DNA of 64,000 bases from Parapedobacter composti (GTDB lineage: Bacteria; Bacteroidota; Bacteroidia; Sphingobacteriales; Sphingobacteriaceae), in contig NZ_FOLL01000003.1 of NCBI RefSeq assembly GCF_900112315.1, positions 234,683 through 298,682 of the forward strand. Direction: 5' to 3'. Shown here one piece after another: positions 1 to 7,623 of this stretch. The position numbers and the translations under genes were made by a program. The notes under the pieces are model-generated. The model was not told the DNA's origin. It saw only the letters and a program-made list of their open reading frames with translations, and did no database searches. Positions within the stretch are counted from its first letter, which is position 1, and every line of letters begins with the position of its first letter.

Positions 1-394
1 GGCTGGTATTGTCGAAATGAACGTCTTCGATTAAATCCAAAACGGTGTTTGCCACGGCTATTTTCATGTATGGCCAGTTCCAGTAGACATTTTCAACCGG
101 GATTTTACCCCATACATAGGTCGAGCGGTTTTCTTCGGATGTAATCGAATTCCACGCTGGACCGGGGATGAACAGGTTGTCCGATCCAACTTCGGAGAGT
201 GCCGCAGCGGAGAAATTATAATTCATTACCGGAACGTAGTCGAGCATCGCATACAGATCGTCTGCATGAGCGGGCACGGCCAGTTTCTTATCCGGTTTGA
301 TAGAGAGGTATTTCTCGCAAGAGACGCCTGTAAACACGGAGAGAAGGCAGATCAGGCAAGTTTTCTTTATGTTGTATCTATTGCTGTGATTCAT
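1..394 (-). CDS. SusD/RagB-family outer-membrane lipoprotein (N-terminal part)
   Basis: Only the first 131 codons are present; the gene runs off the left edge. The ATG is at 394, and a lipoprotein signal peptide ends in a lipobox GVSC (lipidated Cys about residue 26). The next residues (EKYLSIKPDKK, then a DDLYAMLD stretch) are typical of the SusD/RagB N-terminus. SusD proteins sit on the outer membrane as the substrate-binding lid of a SusC channel. It starts 18 nt after the SusC-type gene, the usual order susC-susD. The substrate cannot be told from this fragment; the thioredoxin-like partner upstream suggests an uptake locus other than a classical polysaccharide locus, since no glycosidase is visible. 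Confidence 0.9.
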   Translation of the reverse strand, partial: MNHSNRYNIKKTCLICLLSVFTGVSCEKYLSIKPDKKLAVPAHADDLYAMLDYVPVMNYNFSAAALSEVGSDNLFIPGPAWNSITSEENRSTYVWGKIPVENVYWNWPYMKIAVANTVLDLIEDVHFDNTS

Positions 395-412
395 GATGGT
401 TATGATTGCATT

Positions 413-3400
413 TTAGAAATTAAGGTTCACTCCCATTGCGAAGTTGGCAGGCATCGGGATGTTCCCGTTCACTTGTGGATCTAGCCGCAATTTGTTGGCC
501 CTCCAGATAATGCCGAGGTTATTGGCATAGAGGTAGACCTGTCCGCTCTTAAGCCAGCTTCCCATGGATGGCAATGTGTAGGCGAAGCGGCAGTCTTGAA
601 GCCGTATGTGGTCTCCTTTTTCCACCAATGGCTCGGTATTCTGATAGAACGAATTGCCAGCACTAATGGGGTATTGGAAAGCCGGTACGTGTGTTGTTTT
701 TTCGTCTCCCGGCTTCTGCCACCGCGCGTAGTAATCGATGTGGCCATCGCCGTTGTTAATCAACTGCGCATAGTCCATTCCCCGCCGCCGGAAGTAGTAG
801 CCGAAATATCCGCTGATATTGACCGAAAGGGAGAAGCCCCTGAAGCTAAAATCATTTCGCAGTGAACCAAAATAAAGGGGCCTTGTCGACCCGTGGAAGA
901 CGAGGTCTTCCAGTTTCGTATTGGCAGAAGTGATGCTCCGGTAGTCCTGGCTCACGTCGCCACCCAGGTAGCCCATCGGCTCGCCGGTTTCTGGATTCAG
1001 GCCTGCCCACCTGTAGCTGTATATGGGGAAAGCAAGCGTACCGGGAATCTGCGACATCCCCCTGCCCCTGACATAGGTGGTCGGCCCGGTGTACTCGACA
1101 AATGAATGCGTTATCCAATTGTTGTTGTAGGAGAAAAGCCAATGCGTAGCCCACGCCAGTTTCCCCGACAGGTTTTGCGTGTTGATGTTTACATTGAGTC
1201 CCCTACTCTTAGTGTTTGCTACATTCATCGTCATGGACGTGACCCCCACGGTTGGGTCTATCGGATAGAAGTGCAGGAGGTCTTCGGTATGTTTCCAGTA
1301 GTAATCGACGCTGCCCCGCATCCGATTGCCTGAAATGGCGAAATCCACACCGAGGTTGGTGTTCCTGACCTTTTCCCACCGCAGGGAAGGATTTGGAGGG
1401 TTCCGCAGCCCCGCGCCGGGCAGGTCTACACCTGTGGACGATTGGTTGCTGTAGTTGATTGTGGTAAGCGCGCTCATGCTGTTATCCACGTTTCCGCTGT
1501 AGCCGTACGTTGCCCTTATTTTCAACCTTGGCAACCATTGGGCGGTGAAGAACGGTTCGCGATGCACTGACCAGCTTAATCCGGCTGACCAAAGCGGCGT
1601 CCACTTGTCGTTGGTATTGACGCCGAAAAGGTTTGAAGCATCGCGCCGTGCACTGAAAGAAGCCGTATACCGATCGCGATAGCTATATGAGGCATTGGAG
1701 AAGAAGGAGACAAACCTGTTCGTGGTTTCGGTGAAATCCATCACGGCGAAAGGCATCGATTCGGAGGATGCCAGATTTCCATAAACCGGATACCAATAGG
1801 TAAAGTCAATCTGTCCGGCGTAGGTAAGCAGTTCGTCGTTATATCCATAAGCAATGAACCCATCGCCCCGGTTGTTGCTCTCCTGCACTTCCGCGCCAAG
1901 GATAGCGTGCAGTTGATGCGACGCGTCTAACCATTGTTTGTTGAGGTTGAACTGCCCACGGAATCGATGGCCGCTGGAGGTCTGCCGCGATGTATTAAGT
2001 ATTCCGCCGAACGGAAAATGGTATTTGACACCTGCTTCGCTGATTGCCGACCCTCTATTGATGCGGTTTCTTGCGTAGTAGCTGTCTATATTATGGTGTG
2101 TTTCGTTTTTCGTGCCAAATTGGCTGAACTGGTATTTAACGTCCAGGTCTAGCCATGGGAGCAGCTTATAGTTAAGCCCCAAGTTGAGCAGCAATTCCTC
2201 GCTGGAAACCAAGGTAGGTGGATTCTTTATTTCGTCGAGTGGCCTATAATGCCAATCAAGCAACCGACCATTTCCCGCGGTGTCCAGGAAGCCCATGCGG
2301 TAGTCTTTGGGTACCGGAATTGGTCGGCCATTTTCATCGGCCAATGCAATATAGGGAAACGGATAACCTGAGTTTTGGTAGGTCTCCGCCGCCGATGCCT
2401 CTTGATACCGATTTGCCGCCCATCTTACTCCCAAAGCCAGTTCAAGGTTACGTGTCGGTTTGAGGTTATTTTCTGCCCGCAGTGTGATGCGGCTGTTTTG
2501 GCTGCCGACTCGTGAAGGCAGCGATTGGTCGTATCCTCCTCCGATAATCAGCTTTTGCCTGTTTGTTCCGCTGCTTATCTGCAATGAGTGCTGCTGTTGC
2601 AGCCCTTCGCGGTACATATACCGCAGCATGTCATTTCGCACATCATTTTGCCGGTACGCATCGATGGCTTGTTGGGCCTCGGTTGCCGAAAGCAGGCCGT
2701 CACGCTGTTTGATTAGAATTTCCACCACAGGAGATAGTGCTGGTTTGGCCCGGCTGTTTTCCTTGTTGTTGTAAAAACCCTGTTGGAAGAGCAGCTGCTC
2801 AACGTCAATGTAATCGGAGGTGCTTATGATGCGGTGCTGGTAGAGGTCGGGCTTTTCGATGACATTGATGTTGGATGTGACGCTCACGCGTACCGGCTGT
2901 TCGTAGGTTGCTTTTTTGCTCGTTAAGACGATGACACCGTTTCCGGCCTTTGCCCCCCAGATGGAAGCCGCTGCCGCATCCTTCAATACGGTGACGCTTT
3001 CGATATCATTAGGGTTGATGCTGTTGATATCCCCTTCGTACGGGAAGTTGTCTAACACGATCAACGGCGCATTTCCTCCAAGGGTGCCAGCGTTAAGCGT
3101 GCTGATGCCGTGGATATAGATATCGTGGTTTGGACGGCGGCCAGCAGTGTTGAAATTGGCATCGCCTTTTTCGAAGTGTATTCCGGTTGCGAGGTTTTCT
3201 ATCCGGCTCAGCACATCCATGCTCACGCTCCTGTTGAGCAAGGCGTTGTCTATCTTTTCAAAAGAACCGGTTGCCCTTTCCTTGGATAGCGTCTCATATC
3301 CGGTAGATACGACCGCTTCATCGAGTTGATGCATGGCAACGGGCAGGGTAATCACCAATGGTTGTTGCTGCGGAAACGTGACGGAGACCTCTCGCGACAG

Positions 3401-3631
3401 GTGACCGATATGCGATACTTTCAGGGTTGCCCCTTTCCCTTGCAACCGCAGCTGGAAGCTGCCCGAAGCATCCGTGCGTACGGAGGTCTCTTGCTGCGCG
3501 GCATAGACGCTCGCGTTCGGTATGGGCGTGCTGTCTTGCTCTGCCACGACCCGGCCGGCGACCGTGTATGTTTGGCTGAAGGCCGCTTGGAGGGCCGTAA
3601 AACAAAAAATCAAGCTGATGTAGGTTTTCAT
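413..3631 (-). CDS. SusC/RagA-family TonB-linked outer-membrane receptor
   Basis: A 1072-residue TonB-dependent receptor. It has a signal peptide (ends about FSQ, residue 20), then a carboxypeptidase-regulatory-like beta-sandwich (about 22-110), a SusC-type signature (STGYETLSKERATGSFE), a plug with the hallmark VLKDAAAASIWGAKAGNG, and a long beta barrel ending in an aromatic residue (GVNLNF). This family forms the TonB-powered channel that imports bulky nutrients through the outer membrane, capped by SusD. It lies 41 nt after the TlpA-like gene and 18 nt before the SusD gene, so the three probably form one operon. The full length is normal for SusC. The ligand is unknown. Confidence 0.95.
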   Translation of the reverse strand: MKTYISLIFCFTALQAAFSQTYTVAGRVVAEQDSTPIPNASVYAAQQETSVRTDASGSFQLRLQGKGATLKVSHIGHLSREVSVTFPQQQPLVITLPVAMHQLDEAVVSTGYETLSKERATGSFEKIDNALLNRSVSMDVLSRIENLATGIHFEKGDANFNTAGRRPNHDIYIHGISTLNAGTLGGNAPLIVLDNFPYEGDINSINPNDIESVTVLKDAAAASIWGAKAGNGVIVLTSKKATYEQPVRVSVTSNINVIEKPDLYQHRIISTSDYIDVEQLLFQQGFYNNKENSRAKPALSPVVEILIKQRDGLLSATEAQQAIDAYRQNDVRNDMLRYMYREGLQQQHSLQISSGTNRQKLIIGGGYDQSLPSRVGSQNSRITLRAENNLKPTRNLELALGVRWAANRYQEASAAETYQNSGYPFPYIALADENGRPIPVPKDYRMGFLDTAGNGRLLDWHYRPLDEIKNPPTLVSSEELLLNLGLNYKLLPWLDLDVKYQFSQFGTKNETHHNIDSYYARNRINRGSAISEAGVKYHFPFGGILNTSRQTSSGHRFRGQFNLNKQWLDASHQLHAILGAEVQESNNRGDGFIAYGYNDELLTYAGQIDFTYWYPVYGNLASSESMPFAVMDFTETTNRFVSFFSNASYSYRDRYTASFSARRDASNLFGVNTNDKWTPLWSAGLSWSVHREPFFTAQWLPRLKIRATYGYSGNVDNSMSALTTINYSNQSSTGVDLPGAGLRNPPNPSLRWEKVRNTNLGVDFAISGNRMRGSVDYYWKHTEDLLHFYPIDPTVGVTSMTMNVANTKSRGLNVNINTQNLSGKLAWATHWLFSYNNNWITHSFVEYTGPTTYVRGRGMSQIPGTLAFPIYSYRWAGLNPETGEPMGYLGGDVSQDYRSITSANTKLEDLVFHGSTRPLYFGSLRNDFSFRGFSLSVNISGYFGYYFRRRGMDYAQLINNGDGHIDYYARWQKPGDEKTTHVPAFQYPISAGNSFYQNTEPLVEKGDHIRLQDCRFAYTLPSMGSWLKSGQVYLYANNLGIIWRANKLRLDPQVNGNIPMPANFAMGVNLNF

Positions 3632-3672
3632 TTTCGTGTTTTATGTGACGTTTAAGTTGTGGTTTCCGGTTA

Positions 3673-5091
3673 TTACCGTTCGGTTATTACTAAGAACGTT
3701 TCTTCCCGCTGCTGCTCCACGAGGTCAAGTCCATAGGGAGAGAGCGCCTTTTTAAGCGATCGGAGGTCGGTTATGTCGTTCAATCTTAAGGTTAGAGAAA
3801 CCTTTTCACTATAACCGGTCCCATCCACAACCAGCTTATCCCGATATGCCGTGTTGAGTACATGCACCAGGCTCGACAATGTAGCGCCCCTCAGTATTTT
3901 TACGGGGTTTGAAGTTGTGAGCGTACTCGTCCGCTCCCCATGTTCTTCCCGATACGCGATGTCCGGCGCATTTTCAACTTGGGTTAGTACCAGGCATGTG
4001 GTGTCGCGTGTTTCAATCCTGCCGTTGAGGCTAAGGAAGTGATTGAGGTCAGCCAGCATACGGGCTTTCCAGTTTTCCGTTTTCCCTAATGGAAATGTAG
4101 CTTCGTAGCACTTGCCATATTGCTGATACCAGCTATCCATTGCAATGTGCTGATTGGAAGCGGTAGGAGCCGTGTATGCCGCTGGGTCTGCAACCTCCAA
4201 TATCACATGCGTTGGTGCGATCCTGTTGTTCGTGGCTATTCGGTACAAATCCAATATTGCCTTGTTTCGAAAAGAAACCCGCTCAATGCCCATCAAGCTA
4301 TCCGATTCAGTCGCAACGTATGGGCCAACGCCCTCTGTGTAACCGATAACGGCGGAATAGTAAAGCGACCGCTTGGCATTATTGGGCAAAACGTTGGCCT
4401 CCGCATCCAAGGTAATCAGGGGAGCATTGAAAAAACGGGTGTTTTCTGTTTTAATGGGCCAGTCAAGCGGGCCACCATGTTGAAATTCGCGGATCGTGCG
4501 GGAAGTGATCTGCCCCGTGCTGGTGGCTGCCCGAACGATGCCATATGCATCTATCCATACCACATGCGAGATATATGTATGCGGGAAGTGCTGTTTCAAA
4601 ACACTGTCCGCCACAATGAACGGCAGTTTGGTGTCATTGATAAAATTATTCTTAGGGATGAAAGCAGCTACCCTGCTCCGTTTTTCGGCGGTAACGGGTA
4701 TGACGACGATATCGCCACCGGCACTGCGGGTAACTGATTCTATTTTCGGCAACGCTTTTATACATCCGCCGCATCCGGTGGATAGGAAGTCAAGGAGAAT
4801 GGGCTTTCCTCTGTATTCGCCAAGCGTAATCATCTCCTTCCCTTCCGGATGGTTGGCCACCTGCAATGGCAGGTGCCATAGGTATTCGGGGATTGTATCG
4901 CCTATCTGCAGGGGGGCGATGGAGTCTGGTAAAAAACCCGGCATCGCAGCCCCGAGTTTTTGCGGGGACTGCGCGCGGGTATACAAACACATGAAACCTA
5001 AAATGGCCAATAGGCCATATCTTATCCTTGGGCATCTAAAGGTACTAAAAAATTGATAAAAGTAAACCCATAAGCAAAAAAATTTCTTCAT
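3673..5091 (-). CDS. TlpA-like thioredoxin-fold protein with C-terminal STN-like domain
   Basis: 472 residues from the ATG at 5091; an in-frame TTG at 5133 would add 14 residues but leaves a poorer start. A hydrophobic N-terminal segment (about 23-40) should export or anchor it. A redoxin domain (about 60-205) carries CGGC at about 107-110 in the context DFLSTGCGGCIKALPK, the CXXC of TlpA/ResA-type thiol-disulfide proteins. The last 80 residues (LRGATLSSLVHVL... to the end) resemble the secretin/TonB short N-terminal (STN) fold. Such fusions are found next to SusC/SusD pairs in Sphingobacteriia. The role is inferred: periplasmic thiol chemistry linked to the transporter. The STN assignment is by eye only. 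Confidence 0.8.
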   Translation of the reverse strand: MKKFFCLWVYFYQFFSTFRCPRIRYGLLAILGFMCLYTRAQSPQKLGAAMPGFLPDSIAPLQIGDTIPEYLWHLPLQVANHPEGKEMITLGEYRGKPILLDFLSTGCGGCIKALPKIESVTRSAGGDIVVIPVTAEKRSRVAAFIPKNNFINDTKLPFIVADSVLKQHFPHTYISHVVWIDAYGIVRAATSTGQITSRTIREFQHGGPLDWPIKTENTRFFNAPLITLDAEANVLPNNAKRSLYYSAVIGYTEGVGPYVATESDSLMGIERVSFRNKAILDLYRIATNNRIAPTHVILEVADPAAYTAPTASNQHIAMDSWYQQYGKCYEATFPLGKTENWKARMLADLNHFLSLNGRIETRDTTCLVLTQVENAPDIAYREEHGERTSTLTTSNPVKILRGATLSSLVHVLNTAYRDKLVVDGTGYSEKVSLTLRLNDITDLRSLKKALSPYGLDLVEQQREETFLVITER

Positions 5092-5374
5092 TTTGTTGCT
5101 GGCTATAAGTGATTTAAGAAATTTTTGTTTCAAAAACCGACCGCTGGGCCAACAAAAACGAGTACAAAAATTTGCAAAAGTGGGGTTAAGCGCTTACCTT
5201 TAGGGTGCAAGTTATTAACCGAAGGCAAACAACCGATCCCACCTAAGCAAACCATGCAGTTTCCTTATGGCACAGGGTCGGTACTACCGGGCAGCGGCCA
5301 GTGGCTTTTTGTGCCGTTGGCAAGCATGGCTTAGTGCCTTGCTTTTAGCTATCCGATGTTTCTTTCGGTTGCCC

Positions 5375-5515
5375 CTATTCGGGGGCACATATGATATTTT
5401 TTGTACGTGCCTTGAAAGTGACAATGCTCAGCCGTGAGGTGGAGCGCAGTCGTGTAGCTTCGGCAACAGTGCTGCTGAGGAATGTGGTTAGTTGGTTTGG
5501 TGTTTTCGTTTTCAT
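5375..5515 (-). CDS. Possible 46-residue small peptide
   Basis: ATG at 5515, preceded on its strand by an A-rich stretch (AAAAAACAAACAAATT), which often serves as the translation-initiation region in Bacteroidota. The peptide starts MKTKTPNQLTTFLSS and ends IICAPE; it is basic, has one Cys near the C-terminus and no signal peptide. It would be the first ORF of the leftward transcript that goes on to the TlpA-SusC-SusD genes, 283 nt before the TlpA start. No family is recognised. It could be a leader or precursor peptide, or a chance ORF; only the position and initiation context support it. Confidence 0.25.
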   Translation of the reverse strand: MKTKTPNQLTTFLSSTVAEATRLRSTSRLSIVTFKARTKNIICAPE

Positions 5516-5823
5516 AATTTGTTTGTTTTTTATGAAAACGATGCCTAGAGAGTGTTCAAGCTGAAAACCAGCAGGAACGGCCTTGCTCCTTCTAATTCGG
5601 AGGAAAATCCGCCTGGAAACCTCTCAACAGAGAACTGTTGGCCCTTAGAAGTACGAACGCAAATGCCGCCCTTACTGGTGTATATGCAAAGATATAACTT
5701 CCAGTAATAGATGGGCGACTTTACGGTACTCTCTCGGGCAAATTTGGCGGATTTTTCCGAAAAGAGAGACATCGTTACGGATGTACCAAAGGCACATACG
5801 TTGTTGTCGCTTACAATATAAGA

Positions 5824-5855
5824 CAAAGGTAAACAATAATTTCGATATATACAAA
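5824..5855 (-). promoter_or_regulatory. Leftward Bacteroidetes-type promoter
   Basis: Read on the minus strand: TTTG (5852-5855), 20 bases, TACCTTTG (5824-5831), a full match to the Bacteroidetes primary-sigma pattern TTTG-N20-TAnnTTTG. Transcription should start near 5818 and run left toward the TlpA-SusC-SusD genes. It lies only 17 bases from the ATG of the rightward AT-rich gene at 5873. Confidence 0.6.
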
Positions 5856-5872
5856 TTTTATTAATCGACTAA

Positions 5873-6463
5873 ATGAATAAAATCGAGGATATAGACGAAG
5901 CGAAATTATTTGTTCAAAATTTGACCAACATAATTGAAAGGCTTCATTTAAGTAAAGCCAAATTAAACAGCAAGTTAAAATGGCCAACAAACAAATTGAG
6001 AAACATTTTAGGCTATAACCAAGCACCCCTTATTGACGACGCTAAAAGTGTGAGAAAATTATTGGGGTTACAAATAGCCGATCTGTTAACTAAAATTCTC
6101 GATAATGCGGAAATAGACGATTTATCTGAAAGATTGGCTGATGTAAAATTGACAAAAAATACGGATACAAGTGTCGGGAGCCCAAAGCATAACCCGGTAT
6201 CGTATATTACAGTTTTGCTTTACCGAAAATACACATTAGAGGATGAGTTCACTAAAAAAGATATTATCAAATCAATCCCCGCCGAATTTGCCAACTACTC
6301 GATTGAATGGAATAAAAATAGATTGAGGAAGTACGTTAAAAAGGTCAAAGAAGTAACCAATTCAGAGAACAAATCAGAACACGTTTTTAAACTAACTCAG
6401 GACATACCATCAGGAATAGCAGGAAAGGCGATATCGGAAGTTGGCGAAGATTGGTTAGAATAG
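5873..6463 (+). CDS. AT-rich hypothetical protein, 196 aa
   Basis: Intact ORF of 196 residues, Lys/Asn/Ile rich, with visibly lower GC than its neighbours, suggesting acquisition from elsewhere. No transmembrane segment or signal peptide. The N-terminal half is predicted mostly helical (IDEAKLFVQNLTNIIERLHL). The C-terminal 90 residues (YITVLLYRKYTLEDEFTKKD onward) look like a small winged-helix-type domain with basic stretches, which would fit DNA binding, but I recognise no family. It is followed by a broken small gene and then an XRE regulator and a YhcG nuclease in the same direction, so it may belong to that defence-like island. Confidence 0.6.
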   Translation: MNKIEDIDEAKLFVQNLTNIIERLHLSKAKLNSKLKWPTNKLRNILGYNQAPLIDDAKSVRKLLGLQIADLLTKILDNAEIDDLSERLADVKLTKNTDTSVGSPKHNPVSYITVLLYRKYTLEDEFTKKDIIKSIPAEFANYSIEWNKNRLRKYVKKVKEVTNSENKSEHVFKLTQDIPSGIAGKAISEVGEDWLE

Positions 6464-6486
6464 GATTGATAAAAATTTACTACAGA

Positions 6487-6793
6487 ATGAGTCTTAAAGC
6501 TGAATACAACACCTATCTCCAGACTGCATGAGGAGGCTCATTTGACGATGTCGTTAGTGAGGTGCGCAAGGTCATAATGCAGCTGCAAAGTAGGGGTGAT
6601 GAGCAAGGTGCCTTTTTGGGCAGGTATGGCAGAAGATGAAGAGTTTGTATTGGAATGTGATAAAGATTTGAAGGCAGTCGTAGTGCTTCCGGGAATTTCA
6701 CCAACGGAGATTAGCTATTACGCGAAGTCATGGGCGGAACTGGATGAACTGTACAAGATGTTTATAGCTGATAGGTTTGAGAAGCAAAGGTAA
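6487..6793 (+). pseudogene. Broken small hypothetical gene (in-frame stop plus frameshift)
   Basis: Two coding-like pieces join into one protein. The first begins at ATG 6487 (MSLKAEYNTYLQTA), hits TGA at 6529-6531, and reads on sensibly in the same frame (GGSFDDVVSEVRKVIMQLQS). The second is in another frame (open from about 6596, ending at 6793): VPFWAGMAEDEEFVLECDKD and on to MFIADRFEKQR. Together they would give about 100 residues. The 65-codon ORF at 6596-6793 is therefore probably the C-terminal part of a decayed gene, not a gene in itself. No function is recognised. Confidence 0.5.
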
Positions 6794-6832
6794 GCAGTTT
6801 TATTGAATATTACAAATTTGTAATAAATCTTT

Positions 6833-7372
6833 ATGTCATTAGAGAAAGCAAGCCCTAAACAATACATAGATCCGGTAGCGTTATCTGCATTCAGAGAGAT
6901 ATTTTGGAGAAAATGTAAGGAAAAGGATATAACGTTAGAAGATTTAGCGGATAGAACAGGGTTAAGCTACATTCAGATCTATCGTATAGTCCGAGGCAAA
7001 AAGAATACCTCGTTTAGTAATGTGATTGCAGTGATTAGAGCAGCCGAGTTTCAACCAGTTGAAATCTTGGACTTCGAAATAGAAATTCCAGTATATCCTC
7101 CTTTGAGAGGTAAAAAAGTGAATGAGGATGGGAAGAAGTTGCGTAAATCTCCAGGTCCAAGTTTTTTTATTAATGAATATATTGAAAACGGAATTTTTGA
7201 TGATAATGGGCTAACTGCAGCAGAGTTGACAAAATTAGTTAACGATGATTTGGGAAAGGGATTTGATGAGTCTGATTTTTCTACGGAGATGGGTAGATTT
7301 TGTGATAAAGGTGCATTAACAAGAGAAAAGGAAGGGAGTGCGTATCGTTATTTTGTGCCGAGTGCAAAATGA
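6833..7372 (+). CDS. XRE-family helix-turn-helix regulator
   Basis: 179 residues. A Cro/C1-type HTH occupies about residues 18-75 (EDLADRTGLSYIQIYRIVRG is the helix-turn-helix core). The remaining 100 residues hold a linker and a domain that looks like a second small winged helix (SFFINEYIENGIFDDNGLTA to AYRYFVPSAK). XRE proteins are DNA-binding repressors or activators, often of their own operon or of a linked toxin or restriction gene. It lies immediately before a block of three perfect stem-loops and the YhcG nuclease gene; the repeated TCACA/TGTGA palindromes at 7416-7527 could be its operators, which is inference from position. Confidence 0.75.
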   Translation: MSLEKASPKQYIDPVALSAFREIFWRKCKEKDITLEDLADRTGLSYIQIYRIVRGKKNTSFSNVIAVIRAAEFQPVEILDFEIEIPVYPPLRGKKVNEDGKKLRKSPGPSFFINEYIENGIFDDNGLTAAELTKLVNDDLGKGFDESDFSTEMGRFCDKGALTREKEGSAYRYFVPSAK

Positions 7373-7415
7373 ATGTTGAGCAGTTCTGAGGACAAATGAA
7401 AGAGGGGTGATCGTG

Positions 7416-7438
7416 GGTTATCACAGATTGTGATAACC
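7416..7438. repeat. Inverted repeat 1, GGTTATCACA/TTGTGATAACC type
   Basis: A 10-bp stem, GGTTATCACA, mirrored after a 3-base centre (gat) by TGTGATAACC. The core is TCACA-N3-TGTGA. It is the first of three palindromes between the XRE and YhcG genes. Confidence 0.8.
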
Positions 7439-7447
7439 TGTCAACAA

Positions 7448-7477
7448 CTTTTGAGGTCGCAATTTGTGACTCAAAAG
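7448..7477. repeat. Inverted repeat 2, CTTTTGAG...CTCAAAAG
   Basis: Perfect 8-bp outer arms, CTTTTGAG and CTCAAAAG, around a core TCGCA-att-TGTGA that repeats the TCACA-N3-TGTGA theme of the neighbouring palindromes with one mismatch. Confidence 0.8.
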
Positions 7478-7502
7478 ACGCAAAGAAGGAAAAGAACGTC
7501 AC

Positions 7503-7527
7503 TGGACATCACAGTGTGTGATCTCCA
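7503..7527. repeat. Inverted repeat 3, TGGAcATCACA/TGTGATcTCCA
   Basis: Arms TGGA-c-ATCACA and TGTGAT-c-TCCA around gtg; the only non-pair in the stem is a C/C mismatch. Core TCACA-gtg-TGTGA. It lies 97 nt before the YhcG start codon. Confidence 0.8.
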
Positions 7528-7623
7528 ATGACTATTAGTGGCTGAATATTTAAAGATTTATTTGAGCCGAACGGTGTGGGGAAGGTTTAGTGACGAATTG
7601 AGGCAACAATAAAGAGTAACATA

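Larger units (their letters stand above)
5092..5872. other. Long leader/intergenic region upstream of the TlpA-SusC-SusD operon
   Basis: 780 bases without a convincing large gene. The right end holds a strong leftward Bacteroidetes promoter (5824-5855). A second -7-like box (TATCTTTG read leftward, 5687-5694) lacks a clear -33 partner. Between lie a short stem-loop CAACAG-AGAA-CTGTTG (5625-5640) and a 46-codon leftward ORF at 5375-5515. A leftward TTG-started ORF of 93 codons (5545-5826) begins inside the promoter itself and is not credible. If transcription starts near 5818, the TlpA mRNA has a leader of about 730 nt. Confidence 0.5.

Noticed and set aside
4120..4737. Rightward 205-codon ORF
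   Set aside because: Lies opposite the TlpA-like gene and has no domain or plausible start.
5625..5640. Hairpin CAACAG-AGAA-CTGTTG as terminator
   Set aside because: Six-base stem without a T-run; too weak to call.
5545..5826. Leftward 93-codon ORF
   Set aside because: Starts at a TTG within the promoter -7 box and shows no coding character; the transcript would begin after it.
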